In this document: positions 15,101-30,100 of the stretch, in pieces
Numbering within the stretch: position 1 is the stretch's first letter
How the letters are laid out: each line of letters starts with the position of its first letter
The notes under the pieces: model-generated
What the model was told of the DNA's origin: nothing
Databases searched by the model: none
The model's input: the letters and a program-made list of their open reading frames with translations, nothing else
Translations under genes and position numbers: made by a program
Assembly (NCBI GenBank): GCA_947652605.1
Contig: OX393577.1
Location: 70,952,108 to 71,016,107, forward strand
Direction of reading: 5' to 3'
DNA from: Elmis aenea
Taxonomy: Eukaryota > Arthropoda > Insecta > Coleoptera > Elmidae
DNA: 64,000 nucleotides

Positions 15101-18100
15101 CATATATTCTAATCAAGGTTACCTATCAACACCTAAAGTTGCTAATGCTCAAGATTTAAAATGCAAATTCAAAATAACATTTATATGCTATTATTTCATT
15201 ATGATCCATCAAGAACTACATTTAAAAAATGATTGTACATACATAATCAACTCTTCGTTTGCGTAATAAGAAATTTGCTTTTCTATTTAACTGAAGAAAA
15301 CTTTTCGCTAAATCTACAATACATTTCAAATTCGGAGCCCAAAGTTATATGTAAATTTAGATGTCGCCTTAAAAGTTATTAATTTAATGTTAAAGCTATC
15401 GAAAAAACTAGTTCTATATACTTCGGTATTTTAACAACATTAAATTGCAAAGTACGAATTTTATCTGTATGTATAATTTCATCCTTGAGATTTAACCACA
15501 TTCCCAAATTATACAATTTTTGAAATACTACACAAAGTTTCCAACGAAATTTAATATAAAAAAATCGAATTAGTTTACAAATGTGTGGGCATCAGGATAA
15601 TATCGATTAAAAAAGTAGGTACATAATTAAATAACAATAAATAACCTAATAGTTTTTTGAAAGTGTTCCTAACAAAAATAGGAGTGAAAGTTAAGTTAAA
15701 GGTATAAGAGTGAATGACTCGTGAATTTTACAATTTTATTTCTAAAGAAACAAGTGCAAATTATTAATTATATTTTGATAAGCGTTCAAGGTTTTTTACG
15801 TGCAAAATCCATATCTTCGCAGAATGTTTTTTCATTAAATATGTTATATAAATACAGCTACATTCATGTTAAATGTAAGGGGTTTTTAACATACAAAATA
15901 TACCAGAAAAAGTGTTGCTACAAAAAATAATCGCTAATATCTAATGAATTATTTGCCAAAAAGTTATTTCTTTATAAATTATAACTTTGTTGTGCAGTAA
16001 ACATTTTATATATTATCGGCAATGCCTTGACCTAGGACAACGGCATTTAATCCATACGGTCAAGTCAAGGTAACTTTTAGAAAACCCAAAAAAAGTACAA
16101 ACCTAACCGCTTCGTTACAACCAATTTAAAAATCATATTGTCGTGTTTTCAAACACCTTGTCTTATCCGGTAATATCACCTCAACAAAAACATTTATGGT
16201 TATCTTTCAACAGATCAACAGATTTATTGTTGCAGATGTTTGTCATAAAATAAATTAGTTTTCGTTTAGTATAAGTACATTTTATTTATATTCTTTGTTA
16301 TTTAATTAAAATCTTCAACAACAAAGTTGATATCAACAGAAATTAAGCATAAACAACAATCTTTTTGTATTTTTTTAAGTAGGTAGGTACTTACTGAAAT
16401 TCATTATTATTTATTTTCAATGGCCTTTCAAGAAACAAAAAATAACTGTAAGGTCAATTATTAGTTTAAGTTATTTCATGTTATTCAAGTTTTCGCTACG
16501 TAATATGACAAAAAGTTTCATTGTGGAACATAGGTACATTATTTCGCAAATTGCAGTTGCTTACACATAAATTTTAAAAAAATAGCACATATTGTGCACT
16601 TTTTTCTTGGAAAATTAAGTACTACAGTCGTGTGAAACAATTTTTGCGTTGATGTTCTAAGACCACAACGATTGATTTCAAAAATAATGAGCCACTGATG
16701 ATATACTACAGGCCAAAAACTAATTTAAAATGCTGAATCAGCACATATTTGATATAGAAGCGCAATCCTTATTCATTCAGTGCAATTTAATCTAATGGAA
16801 AAACAGTTTGGTCGGCGAAATTTTGCTACTACAAAGAAGATCATTAAGTTGATCGAAACTATACTTTTATGCAGACAAATGGTAGTCGATTATTGCCGGC
16901 GCAGCTGTGGTATTATTTCGGAAGCTAATCGTTCCTGACGAGCTAAATTTTGATTCTATAAGAATCTTATACAATTTAATGTGTCCGAGAGTTTTATTTC
17001 TTTACAATCGCAGAAAATACAAACTAACGTGGAGTGAATAATTTCTATTTATTGTGTTAATAAAGTGTACAATGGGTTAACAGCAATTGGATTAGTTCAA
17101 AAACGTTTCGACCATTTTCTTTTGATTGATAACCTTTCGGAGATGGTTAAGTGTTTTGTGATTAAATTAATAAATGTTTTCATTGATGTCATTTTTGAAG
17201 GTTGCGTTTTGAGTGTATTGGTGTTATTTTTGGTGATGTAGGCAATATTTATTAATGTTTGTTTATATAGTTTTAAAGTTCTTGTGCTTTATTGCTGTAT
17301 AAAATATTTTTTTAATTATTATTATTGTTTGTTTGTTAAAACAAACTTTTATTGTTGCTGATTATTACACTGGTGTATGTTTTATGTCCATTATATTCAG
17401 AATTCTTAAAAATTTGTTGATTATTATAAACTTATTTCATACTTTTTTTTCATCTTACTGTACTGACAGTTAAAAAAAAATTATTTTATCTGTAATTGCT
17501 TTTCACATGAATTTATTCTGGATATCTATTAAAAATTGGTTTAAGTCAAAACATTTTTATAGTTGTGATTTTTATTAAAAAAACATTAAACAATGCGTTA
17601 AGAAATATATGCAACTTGCGAAAACAATTTTCATGCAAAATTGTGCAAATTTTAATTTACATCGAGAGTTAAATCATAAAATATTTCTACGTTAAGTGTG
17701 TGAATCTCATTAGACGAGTTATTTCTCAACTAAGCGAAAGTTAGCAAGATCCTGAAATGAAGCAACACAAATAAAAAAATAAAAATCTGTTATAAAAACA
17801 AAACCAGTGATGTAAATTAATTTTCTCCACACCTAGGTGTTTTATGAACTTTTGTTAATTAAATATAAATATAATAATATACTAATTACATCGATAATAA
17901 TATAAAAGATAGTTCCACGGAAACTGCAGGTGGGGTTCGGTAGGTACATGATATTTATTCAAGATTCTATGAGATGATCTTTCTAGGCGCACAGGAGGGG
18001 GTAACGTGATAAAATTTGCAGACGTCCTATACTGAGAATACTGAGATCTCGGTAATGGACACAAACTAAGAAAAACTGACTATGTCACGTGACAGTTTAT

Positions 18101-21100
18101 GCGACTGCGACAAAAAAAGTTCCATTGGGCCACCCATCTAAAACGTACAGGGACGGATCTGGAGGGGGCGTCCCAAAACCACATTTTTCGACGATTTGTC
18201 CCATCTGACGAAGACCACGGTCTTAAACCTTTGTTTCGGTCTAGGGCTTTGTTTCGGTCCGGGGCTTTGTTTCGGTCCGGGGCTTTGTTTCGGTCCGGGG
18301 CTTTGTTTCGGTCCGGGGCTTTGTTTCGGTCCCGGGCTGTGTTTCGGTCCCAGGCTTTGTTTCGATTTCCAATTGTGGCCAATAAGGCCATCTTGGCCAT
18401 CGTGGTAGTTTTGTTAACAATTTTAAAGGTAAATATGTCAACAACAAAAATTATGGTTGCCAGTGTAAATAAATGAAATTAACGCTATATTTTATTATAC
18501 CACATTTCACCTGTCTACTCATATTAAAGCTAAAGCCTCTGCAATAAAGACATTATCTTATGACAAACTTAATCATTATTATGTAAACTAAAAAAATTAT
18601 TATACATGACAGCAAGGCTGCACTTAATTTATACAGTTCATACTCAACTAAGACATTATTTAACCGTATGCTACTTTATGTGGTCAAGGATGTTAAATAA
18701 ATCATATCAATTAATGTTAGCTAGTTCAACCAATTTTAATTTAGTTGGAGCGAGATTTTTTAACAACAAATTGTTTCTAAACAAAATGAATGTTCTGCTA
18801 ATACGCAGGGAGTTTGAAAACCAAATATAGTTGCTTAATTTATAAATGCTGAATTAAAATGTTTAACGAATTAAAGTAGTACTGCGTTTAATGCGAAGGA
18901 ACATTAATATACTCTTACTAATTCCTTTTCAAATCAAATCATAAAACTTAATTGATAATTTGTAGTTTTTTTATTACACTAAATAATTTTATTTGTTGCT
19001 ATAATAAATGAACTGCTGTTTGTTAAAGTTCCTACTTAAAACAGAGTAAGTATCAACTATTTTATTCTTTTTACTCGGTGCAAGTGAAATTTATCCTGAA
19101 TTAATTTTATTACTTTTGTAAATAAATTTTGATCTATTAATTCGAAATCAAGTGTTAATGTAGTACTACGACAAAAACCTGTTGTTTTCTTTGAATGGAA
19201 AGCCGTTTTTATACATATTTGTCAGCAACAGACAACTAATTTATTTTTAGGTCGGTGTTCTATATTTAAATTCATTCAAAACAGCTTCTATTTCTGTATT
19301 CATGCATGGAAATGTTTGAACAGAAATTGTTTTTTTTTTTTTTTTTGTTTGGGACATTGTTCTCTAAGGAATGAGAACTATAAAATTTGCTTTGCAGATA
19401 AACTAAAACTGTAGCACATTGGATACATTATTTTAGCAACTTTTGACATTCAAATACAAAGTTTATCGAATACAAACAAAGGCTATAAAAATATTGTACT
19501 GCTTATTATCTCTGGGTAAAAAAACAAATTCTTTTCGTATAATGTCTTGCTTTAGACAAATATATCATTAACAACTTCTTTTTAGCAATATTTTGCATCT
19601 TATCTTTAAACCAGCAATTTGTATATACAACATTTTTAAATTTAAAACATTGTTGTTTTATTAATCAATCACTTTAACCACATATTAAGTAAATAAATTT
19701 CTACTAAATATTTTTTGTCGTCTCAGAATAGTAAGTACTAATTTCAAAATGTTTAACGTGTGTGGTAAAAAAAAAAGATACATTCTGTTTCTAAGTAGTT
19801 GTCGTTGGCAAGTTTTGTTGCTTTTTTACAGAATTAGTTGAAAGGTTTTAGTTGTAGAAAATATAATTAATGTTTAAAGATACACTTAACACAAGTATGA
19901 AAAAACTAGCGGATTGTAGCACACCATCATTAATTTTAAAAAATGAACTTGGTTAGTTTTTTAAATTTCATTTTGATGGCGTGATATAATGTTAACTTGA
20001 TATTAATATAACATAGAGTTGTGGCAAGTTAAAGTAAGTTTTTAAAATTTAGTTTACTCTAAAGTATATTGCTAATCATTTCAATATATTTTCGATTATG
20101 CATATAAAATAAAAATGTTGCTACAATGCTACAATATTTACATACGATTTTTTACGTATAAGAATGTTTATAAATATGTATAGGTTTATTGAATGATAAA
20201 CGTGTTTTTATAATTGTTTAAATTATTTACCAAAATAGTATGTTATGAATAAATGTGTAAGACAACAATTACAAACCTAATTATTTAAAGAGTGTAAGAA
20301 ATGCAACAAAAATTTAAATTATTATAATTTTATTGTGATAATAATAGTTAAGAAGTATTATATGAAGTAACAATTTATTACATATTTAGATATTAATAGG
20401 TAAAATGCATTACATTACAAATATTAGCATATTTAAGCTTGTTTTACATAAGAATTGCTTAGCAAACTTATAAATTGGAGGTTTTTATAACGAATATTAG
20501 CTTAAAAGAAAATTGCTACTAATTTATGAAAAATAATCAATTATAAATGTATAGAACAAACAAACATATTTTATATTCGACAAGGCCATAAACATATTGC
20601 TTACTTATTTTTCTTTCGACTTTGCCATTCCATTATCGTATCTTTGCTTAGGGGTATATTTCTATAACATTCTTTGAAGACTTTTTCTATGGATTTGATT
20701 AATCAATACTTTTGACTATTTCCAAATAGTTTATCCGCAAATAAAACTGTTATGTTTCATATTATAGGTAATTTAAGGTCATTATACAAAAATTCACGCT
20801 CCAAGCGTAAGACAATATTATATTTTTACGTCCTAATTTATTTGAAGGTCTATTGTTTCTTTCTGGTAGTTATAAACATATTTATTAGTTGTTATCAATC
20901 AAGTCCACAGTCGGGTCATGTATGTTAGTAACAATAATTGCCGTCGGTATTACACGTGTTGACTAGATATAATAAGCAACAGATGAAAAATGTTACAATT
21001 TACATATTTTTTTTTGTATTGCTTCCAGCATTCGTTAACGAATTTAATCAATTTTTGCTTTTAAAGTCGACTTAAATTAATTACACGGTTTTGAAAATTT

Positions 21101-24100
21101 TAATTCAATTATCCCACGGATTAAATGGTCAATGGTGACAAAAAATATAGAATTTAATTAAAAATTTTGCTTTAAAGGTCTGTATAGCAATCACATACTG
21201 CAAATATTTTTATTTCCAATAAAGTTTTAAAAGCACTTTGAAGAAAAATTCATTGAATAATTAGCAATTCTTTGGTGCTTTTGTGGAAATAAATTTTAAA
21301 AATTTATTCAATTGATTAACCTTTAACATTGAGCGAAATATGTTAATTGAGTTTAGAATATTTGAAACTAATCGATAAAGAGAGCAACGGTTGTTGGTAT
21401 TTAAAATTAACGCACAAGATAAATCAATGAAACTAAGTTTAAAAAAAAAAAACTGAGATAACACGGAAGTCAACAGAGTCATCTATGAAGGTTGCACATA
21501 CATTACAATGAGAATCATCAACTTTCTATAAAAACTCAACTAGTGAATGTCTTATTATTTAGTGGCTGCTACTCTGCTAGATTGCCGCCAATTATAGGTT
21601 ACATGAAGTACAAATAAAATAGATCCTTTAGAGTCTTTAGACAAATTATAAGTATAACATGCACTTTTAACAATTTCTTTTTAAATATACAGGGTGTTTC
21701 TGAACGATGTAGCATAATTTCTACTGGTGAATCTACATAGAAAAATAGGACAATTTAGCCCATCATGCCTTATGGAAAGTTGCATCGTTGCTAAGTTACA
21801 GCCCCATGAAGAGGAGATGAAAAATTGTTTTTTTATTGATAAATCAAGCACGCTTTGAACTACAACATTTATATTTGGCACGTATTTTACAATAAGGAAG
21901 CATGTTCTTATACATAAGTTTGAATAAAATCCCACCATAGGGGGCGCTACAGTCGATAATAGCAGAGAAATAACCTGCTGTATTTTTTTTGTCGATCGTA
22001 ATTTCAATTTTTTATTGTAATTGTCGGATAGGTAGGTCTAAAATGTACATTTTTAGTAACCTAAAGTTTTTTGATAGGAACCATCGTTTTGGAGAAAAAC
22101 TCGATATTATTAAAATATAACAACTAATATTGAAAGTATTTAACAAAAACTAGTTTACTGTGAATTAACAAACGAAACAAATGAAGTCAGATGTCATATT
22201 TTCGTTTATTGTAACAATCAGCGCCCTCTTGTAATGAAATTTTGCTTCAAATTCTTAAATTTTTTTTAGTTAAAACTGTAGATTTGGAAGAAAAAAATTT
22301 AAATAATTTGGAGCAAAATCTCATTACAAGAGGGCGCTGATTGTTACAATAAACGAAAATATGACATCTGACTACATTTGTTTCGTTTGTTAATTCACAG
22401 TAAAGTAGTTTTTGTTAAATACTTTCAGTAAATATCAGAGTTATATTTTAATAATATCGAGTTTTTCTCCAAAACGATGGTTCCTATCAAAAAACTTTAG
22501 GTTACTAAAAATGTACATTTTAGACCTATCTATCCGACAATTACAATAAAAAATTGAAATTACGATCGACAAAAAAAATACAGCAGGTTATTTCTCTGCT
22601 ATTATCGATTGTAGCGCCCCCTATGGTGGGATTTTATTCAAACTTATGTATAAGAACATGCTTCCTTATTGTAAAATACGTGCCAAATATAAATGTTGTA
22701 GTTCAAAGCGTGCTTGATTTATTAATAAAAAAACAATTTTTCATCTCCTCTTCATGGGGCTGTAACTTAGCAACGATGCAACTTTCCATAAGGCATGATG
22801 GGCTAAATCGTCCTATTTTTCTATGTAGATTCACCAGTAGAAATTATGCTACATCGTTCAGAAACACCCTGTATATAGCCCTATTTTTTATTCTGCAGAT
22901 TTTCTGATGTACCTATGTCAGCAATTTTGTTTTGCAAAAATTCAAAAGTTTTGCAATGGTTTTTATAGTAGTACTGTAGTAGTAGTAGTAGTAGTAGTAG
23001 TAGTAATAGTCTTTATTTGTTCTGAAAAATCCAAAAAGGCGTAGAACATGTCATGCATGTCACAATGCATATCTAACTTAAATTTAACAGTTGCATTTAT
23101 TTTATCTAAATCTTACTTGAAATTGGAAATGCCAATTGTCAGTAGAGTCCGAAGGTTGCATAAATAAAATAAGTGTTTCCGAATTTTAAAATTTGTAGTA
23201 CAACAATATGCATAGGATGCATATAAATTATGATATTTAGGCGAATAATAGATACTAAGAAAGCGAAAAAGATCAAGGGTATATTCACGCAAATTGGAGG
23301 CTGTTACATGCGTCATGATTTGCATTTAAAACACAAAAAATTATATTGATGTCCATATATAATTGTATGGAAAATGTGGAGAAGTTAACAGCTTTTAAAA
23401 GTTTTTTTTTTTTAACTATTTACGTGCACAAAACTACCATATAAAATAAAATGGTATTTACTCAATGAAGATTGATCAGTCTCGTAAGTAGTTGGATAAC
23501 TTTTATATCCTTGAGACAACCGTTATATCCGCCAAAAGTTTTCAATGACATAATTTTGAATAGTTTCACATGATCAAAATAGGAGTGGATCCATTTTTAT
23601 ACAAATTTAGGTTAAATACCACTAAGCAAGTCACATTAAAATATTATCTATAATGTAGGTTTTAACTGTATTATTATCATTTAATAAATAATAATAAATA
23701 AATACCCATGTCACATTTTAGTCATCGTTAATGATGTATAAATTAATGTCTGTAAAAATATTTGGCATAAGTAAGACGTTTATATCTTTGTTCTTGACAT
23801 CAAAATAATTTAAAAATTCATATGAATATACACAGAAAAATTTGCTTATTAGTTACAACTCTCCAAGGAGCATTTTATTATTTTCTTTGTTGACATCAGA
23901 GCAATAATATGAAATATTTATAATTCATTCTGATATTCCTTTTGTCCTTTTTTTCTAGTCGAAACCTTTCGCTCTCTATATGTATTTCTATAAATTTTTC
24001 AAATTAACTTTCGTAATATTTTGTTGTACCAAATTAATCTCAATAGAGTGAAAGATAATACAACTGAATCTGATGCTGTCTATGTGGTAAGTGGTAAACA

Positions 24101-27100
24101 AACACACTCTCACACTCTGCATTGGTTATAACAATTACTTTGTGACTTTGATCATTTTAATTAGCACGATTGTAATAAATAAATAGAATGTCGACACCTA
24201 CTTCAACACTTACTTATTGTAATGAATTCAAGATATTACGAATCACTCATAGACAAGACTTGAAAATTGTTCAGTGATGATCAATAATATCTTACATCAC
24301 TTTAAATATTTAAATATGTAATACATAGCAGCACTTTCCATTACAGATAAGGAGTGGAATATTAATATAGGTAAATCTATATACGTAATAATTGAAATTA
24401 AATTGAATCAATGAATTTTGCAAGTGCTTTTTTCTATTGTTACATTCGTTCCAATAAAAACGACTTTTTTCTACAAAGGAAGAAAATCTATCCCAGTTTT
24501 GAGACTAGCGTCTTTTCGTTGGTAAAATAAAAAAATAATCTACTCATAGATTAAATTAATACAGGCACTTTCTGGTAAGCCTTAAGACGAGTGTACCTAC
24601 TTTTTCCATTCCGAAGAGAACTCACAAGTAATTACACGCTAATAAGCTCGATACTTAAATGTATTAATAACTTTCGCTGAAGATGAGTCACATTACAAGA
24701 ACGCACGATCACCGATTCAATTAAAACAACACTTCCATATTGATTTACTTTTAAAATTAAGGACGATCATATGCTTTTAGGATAGTTATGCAAACAGGAA
24801 GTTTAAATAAATGGGTATTGAATGCACTTAAGGTGAACATATTTGTCCTACAACAACGTTGCGTAACTTAAGAAGTGTGTAAGTTAATACCTTGTACATA
24901 CAACATGTTGTTAAAACATTAAAACACCGTTTTAAGATTACAAGAAACGTTCTAAAGATGTCCTATTTTAAACTTACCAACAGCGCCCCAATCAGGATGT
25001 GCCAAGTTGTTGAACCAACCATCATAACGTTGTTTTTCAGTGCGTCCATATATTCTCTCTGAAAAAGTAAAAATATGCATGGAATTTTGGACCTACATGT
25101 AAAAAACGATAGTACATAAATCGCTTAAAAACCATAAACTTGGTAAACGTAAATTTATTTTTTTTACATATTTTTTTAACTTGCTAATCTCTTCATACGA
25201 AGAAATGTAATTCAAACAAAGTTTTATAATAATTTACCATATAATTCTAAACAATTTAGCAACATATCTTATAAGCTATAATTAAGAAGTTAATTTTTAA
25301 TATAAAAACTTAAAATGAACCAGCATAGCTACTACACCTGTTTGATTAAAAAAAATCTAAGAAGCATGTGATATCAAAAATATATATATATATATATATT
25401 TATGCCAAGGATTAAATTCCGAACACTGTGAGTACATTTTTTCACTAGAAATGGACTCAAACAGACTTAACGTGATGCCTAAATTATTTTAAACCGCAAA
25501 ATTAGTATACTTTCTATTCACAGAAGTATTTAAAAGACATGCCAATTGTAATTAGTTGAAGTTTAATAAACAACAAAAGACACAAAACAAATATTAAAAA
25601 TTATTTAAGTTACGATTGAAGTTAAAGTTCTAAAGGTTTTAAATGAGCATTTTTTGTTCGATTGAGTTGTTTTAAATGCTGTAACATGTGTAACAAAGGT
25701 ACACTAAAAATTAATTTAATGGAATTTGTTTGCTACAATTGGGAATTTGCATACCTTCAAGGATACCTTTGAATAAGTGTTTGGAAAATAACAGGATTAT
25801 TACCGATTCATCAATTTAATATTCACTGCTTAGAATAATGCAAATTATTATGTAATATGAGAAATTACAGCTGTAATAGTGTATTAACAAGGCTCACGAC
25901 AAATGTAGGTACATGTTACATAGGTATACAACTTTTAATTTTATCCAAAATATTACCAAATCAAAACTTTCAAGATGCCTTAAATATAATTGTCATAATC
26001 TAACAGCAATAAAATAGAAACTTAATTTGTTGATACAGGCAAAAGAAGCCTTGAGGACGGCTTCATTGAGCATGAACTAATATTAAAAGTTAATTATAAA
26101 ACATTTATTCGTTTACTTTTAGACACAGCTACAACTTTAAAACACATTAAGGGACTGAAATATGAACTGAGCAACTGATGTTTCCCATTTTCTTAACTCT
26201 GCAGCTGTACAATCATTTCATGTTTGTTTTTTTTAGGCATCCATAGTAAATTCAAGTAATTTATCGAAAAACCTACATTTTTTGTGCAAGAATACTAAGT
26301 AAGTATGTTTGTAATAAATTTTCGAGCGAGTTTAAAATAAAATAACACATGCAGTGATGAGTTTTTAATGAGAATGTGTACGGTGGTTTTTAAAGAAATA
26401 GCTTGAAGTCACCGCCAAATAAAATTAAACTAGAAAACCAGAAAACAACTATTCGTGTCCGTAGGTTTGTGGTTTTCCTACATTAGTCACAAAGATATAA
26501 AGTAAAGCAGATACAAATTTTTATACGATGATAATAATTGCATTATGATGACATTTTACTTGGCACGAGTATTATTTTTAAACATTTAAAGAGCAAAGTG
26601 TAATATTGATACGGGATTCATCATTTCTATGTCATCCAGTGTCTATTAAAAATTAATTAACGTATAATTTTTGTTTGTAATTTTGCCATGAAAGAACAAT
26701 TAATTTTTTTTTAAACAATGTTTCGGTGTTACAAGTGTATTTACGTTAATATTTTTTTATTTATTTGACTATGCGTCATTATTCTTATTAAACGAGAAAA
26801 TATTTATGAACCACAATGATCCGGGAGCACGATTTAAACTTAGAATCTAGAACAACCTTGGACAATAATGAGTTATTCCGGCTGTAGTACCTTGAGGGCA
26901 CCATCAGATGTTTATGCTATCATTTTTTCGCTAAACAGAGCATGCAAAACGATGCAAAATTTATTTATGTACCTACATATCCCAATTCACTTTTAACAAA
27001 AATTATTATTTCCTACATGTTTGTCTTTCATATGCAACTACAAATACCAAAAACATTTTTCGGTGTTCTATCAAATATCGAGGCAGCTTACTCTATTTCG

Positions 27101-30100
27101 ATGATTGATTGATTGATGACTAATTATGTTTCCGCAAATTAGTACCCCACGTAATATGCAAGTTGTCTGTGTGTAATAAACAACCTACTTTTAAATTAGT
27201 TGTCTGAATGTGTCTGTAGCTTATTCGCTTTCTCTGTGTAATTTATATACTGTGTTAATTAATACAAGGCTGTGAGGAGCTTCAAACATAGCATAGTGCA
27301 TGAAATGAATTAGGTACCATCTGTACCTGCAAGTGCTGTGTTCATTTCAATCAGTGCATAAGAAAATGATAATTTCTCTATTAACAGAAACTTGGCAAAG
27401 TTCCATTCAAAGCAGTGTGAAATTTAGCAAGTGCTAATTTTTAATTAAATCAAAACTTTTCTGAATGTACAAATTCACTTTCTAACGAGCGAAAAATACT
27501 GCAGTAACTTTTTAAGTATTTAAAGTTGCTAATTGAAATGTGAAAAATAAAGAATTGTTTATGTGAAGATTAACACAAGGATAAGCAACGATTTGTTATT
27601 TTATTAGTAACAAACAGACAGCTTTGCAAAAGACTTACACTTAACAAAGAAATAACACCAACATTAGTTTGTTTAATACATTTTTATAACAGTATCATTA
27701 TTATAGGTAGATATATGTCTATGCATTGCTTTTTGTCAAACGTAACAAACTGCACTGTAGGTACTAGTGCTCAAAAAACAAATCTTAGTTAAATCAGGTG
27801 CGTCACTTTGCCCAACACCAGATTGTCTTACCCGTGTTTAAGTTTAAACTAATAAAATATCCGTTTAATATTGACTATAGAAGATTGTTAAACATTATTT
27901 CGTATTTGATTGAAGGCATGTTTTACAATTTTAAGTTTATGGATAGTCGAGATACAGCCGTAAATATCAAACGAGAGAAAACTTCAACGTTAGATCAAGC
28001 GAGTTACCCGCAACGTAATATTTAATTTTTTTCTACATCGTTTTGATTTTTATCCGTAATAAAACATTTATTTACATTACATATAAAATTGTTTTGAGAG
28101 GTATCATTACTACAAATTCATATTAGCAGAAATCTTTACTAAGTTGTAAGTAAATTTAGTGATTTTAATAAATATAGCTCGACAATCGATGGAATGTTGG
28201 TCTAATCTTAAAATACTTCCTCATCATTTCGAAATGCAAATGTGACAAATAAATTTCATGGTTAACCTGAACGAGTACACCTGAAAGTAGTTTTTGTATA
28301 GACATTATTATTTAACATTTTTATGATATAGGTATTAATTGTACATTCTAACCAAATTTAATGCAGTGAGATAAAGTCATGATTATGTAAATACAAAACT
28401 TACGCACCGAAAAAAAAAGAAGAACGCATAAAATTATTTGTATAACTGTCTGAATCGAATATAATATTACCACTAATAAATTTTTATTATTATAATAAAC
28501 TTCCGACACATATCTTGCTTTAAATATCTGTCATTCTTGCAGTCAGCCAGCTACAACGTTTACTCACGTGGAATTACACAATCGTGTGCTACATGAATTT
28601 AATTACATTAATATTACTAAATAACCTATCATCACGATAGTCAATAAATTATTGTTCAACAAATATACTATTAAACTTAAAATTGCCATTCATTTCTTTT
28701 TGATTTAACTTCGAGTTTAAAACTAAAGCAGAAAACTTCAAACCGTTTATAATTTTAGAAATACGTATGTTGCACTTTTTCTCTGCAGGTGTAGTAACAC
28801 TTTGACAGACATGAGGAATGTCGAGGTGGCCACTAAACAAGTTTAAGAAAATTTTTGGGAGTAAGTGTATGCAGGTCATCGGTACTTATGCGATTTAAAC
28901 GACGTAAAAGTGTAAAATTTTTCTCTTTAATTAACAAACCTTGGCATCAAACGACACATACCTATGTACATTAAATGTCTCATCATCTTACATATTAAAT
29001 ATCTACCCTAAAAATATTAACACAACCAAAAAAAGGCAATGTATTAAGATACCTAGCATATCAAATTAAAGTACTGCTTCATATTTTGATTATTATTTTA
29101 TCATGATTAGTAACTGACTAATAGTGAAATATTAACATTCAAATTTATTTTGTAATGCATATTCTCACACTTGATTAGCATACAAGGTATTCATCTATAA
29201 TTGATTACATTTCATTGCCATTGTCAATAAATCCGCTTTCATTGTAGGTTTCACAAATTTTAATTGTAAAATCATTTTAAATGGTTTAAATGCTATGACT
29301 AACAGGCAGAAAATGCTGGATTACCGGTAAAACAGTTTCATGATAATTAAACTACAAACAAATACCTAATTAGATGTGGATTTTATAAATTTACTATTTT
29401 TTTCATACACATCAAGATTAAAATATTTGTACTTTGAATTAATTAATTTCCATTAAAATCAATCGTGCAAGTAAGCCGTAATTATATACAGTAAACGAAC
29501 AAGTATATTTAACGACTTTAACAGGATTGTGTACGATAAATACCTACATCTTATATTACATGGAATATTTAGGGGAGAAAAGCAATATCAAAATGTAATA
29601 GCTAAAACAGACCTTGGTTTTCAAACGCATTTGTCGTCCAATGACTTTCGTTGCTATTAAAACAATATTTGCCCAAATGAATGCTTTTTTTTCACTTTGT
29701 GAGCTAATGTGCAGTATGGCCATGAAAAGATTTTACTTAGTGAAATGATTCATTGGATGTAGTAACAAATTTGTTGTTGTTTCATTATTTAAGCATTGAA
29801 AAGACTGTTGATTATTTTATTCAACGAATTAGTAATTAAACGAATTGCTGAAGTGCTTCTGTTAAATATATCAGCACAGTCATAGTCGATTCAAAAGAGA
29901 ACAAATTTTGAGCTCTATCATCAAAGAGTTTATTGTAGCTTAGGTAATGGGACTAGAAAATTTAAGAGTGTTTAATTATAGCAATTATTTTTATTGCTTT
30001 ATCAAACGATGCCTTAATTATGAACATACTTAACTAAAAAATTATAACTGATGACAAATCTATTGTATTGTCTTTATTTTCATAAATGCTCAAGATAATT

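Larger units (their letters stand above)
13329..24977 (-). other. Duox intron 2 (11.6 kb): content
   Basis: Separates the exon for the start of the peroxidase domain (24978-25058) from the next (12979-13328). It holds a MITE copy at 14.6-14.8 kb, a GC-rich minisatellite at 18.2 kb, the 1.18-kb palindrome at 21.69-22.87 kb and a LINE-like tail at 23.0 kb. I see nothing I can support as a gene in the remainder. Confidence 0.7.

Noticed and set aside
18080..18476. Repetitive open frames on both strands (DRNKAP repeats and FRSGAL repeats)
   Set aside because: Produced by an 18-bp minisatellite that is stop-free in several frames. No splice or domain evidence.
21681..22907. Two nearly identical open frames on opposite strands, 108 and 117 codons
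   Set aside because: They are the two arms of one palindromic element. No transposase or other domain.
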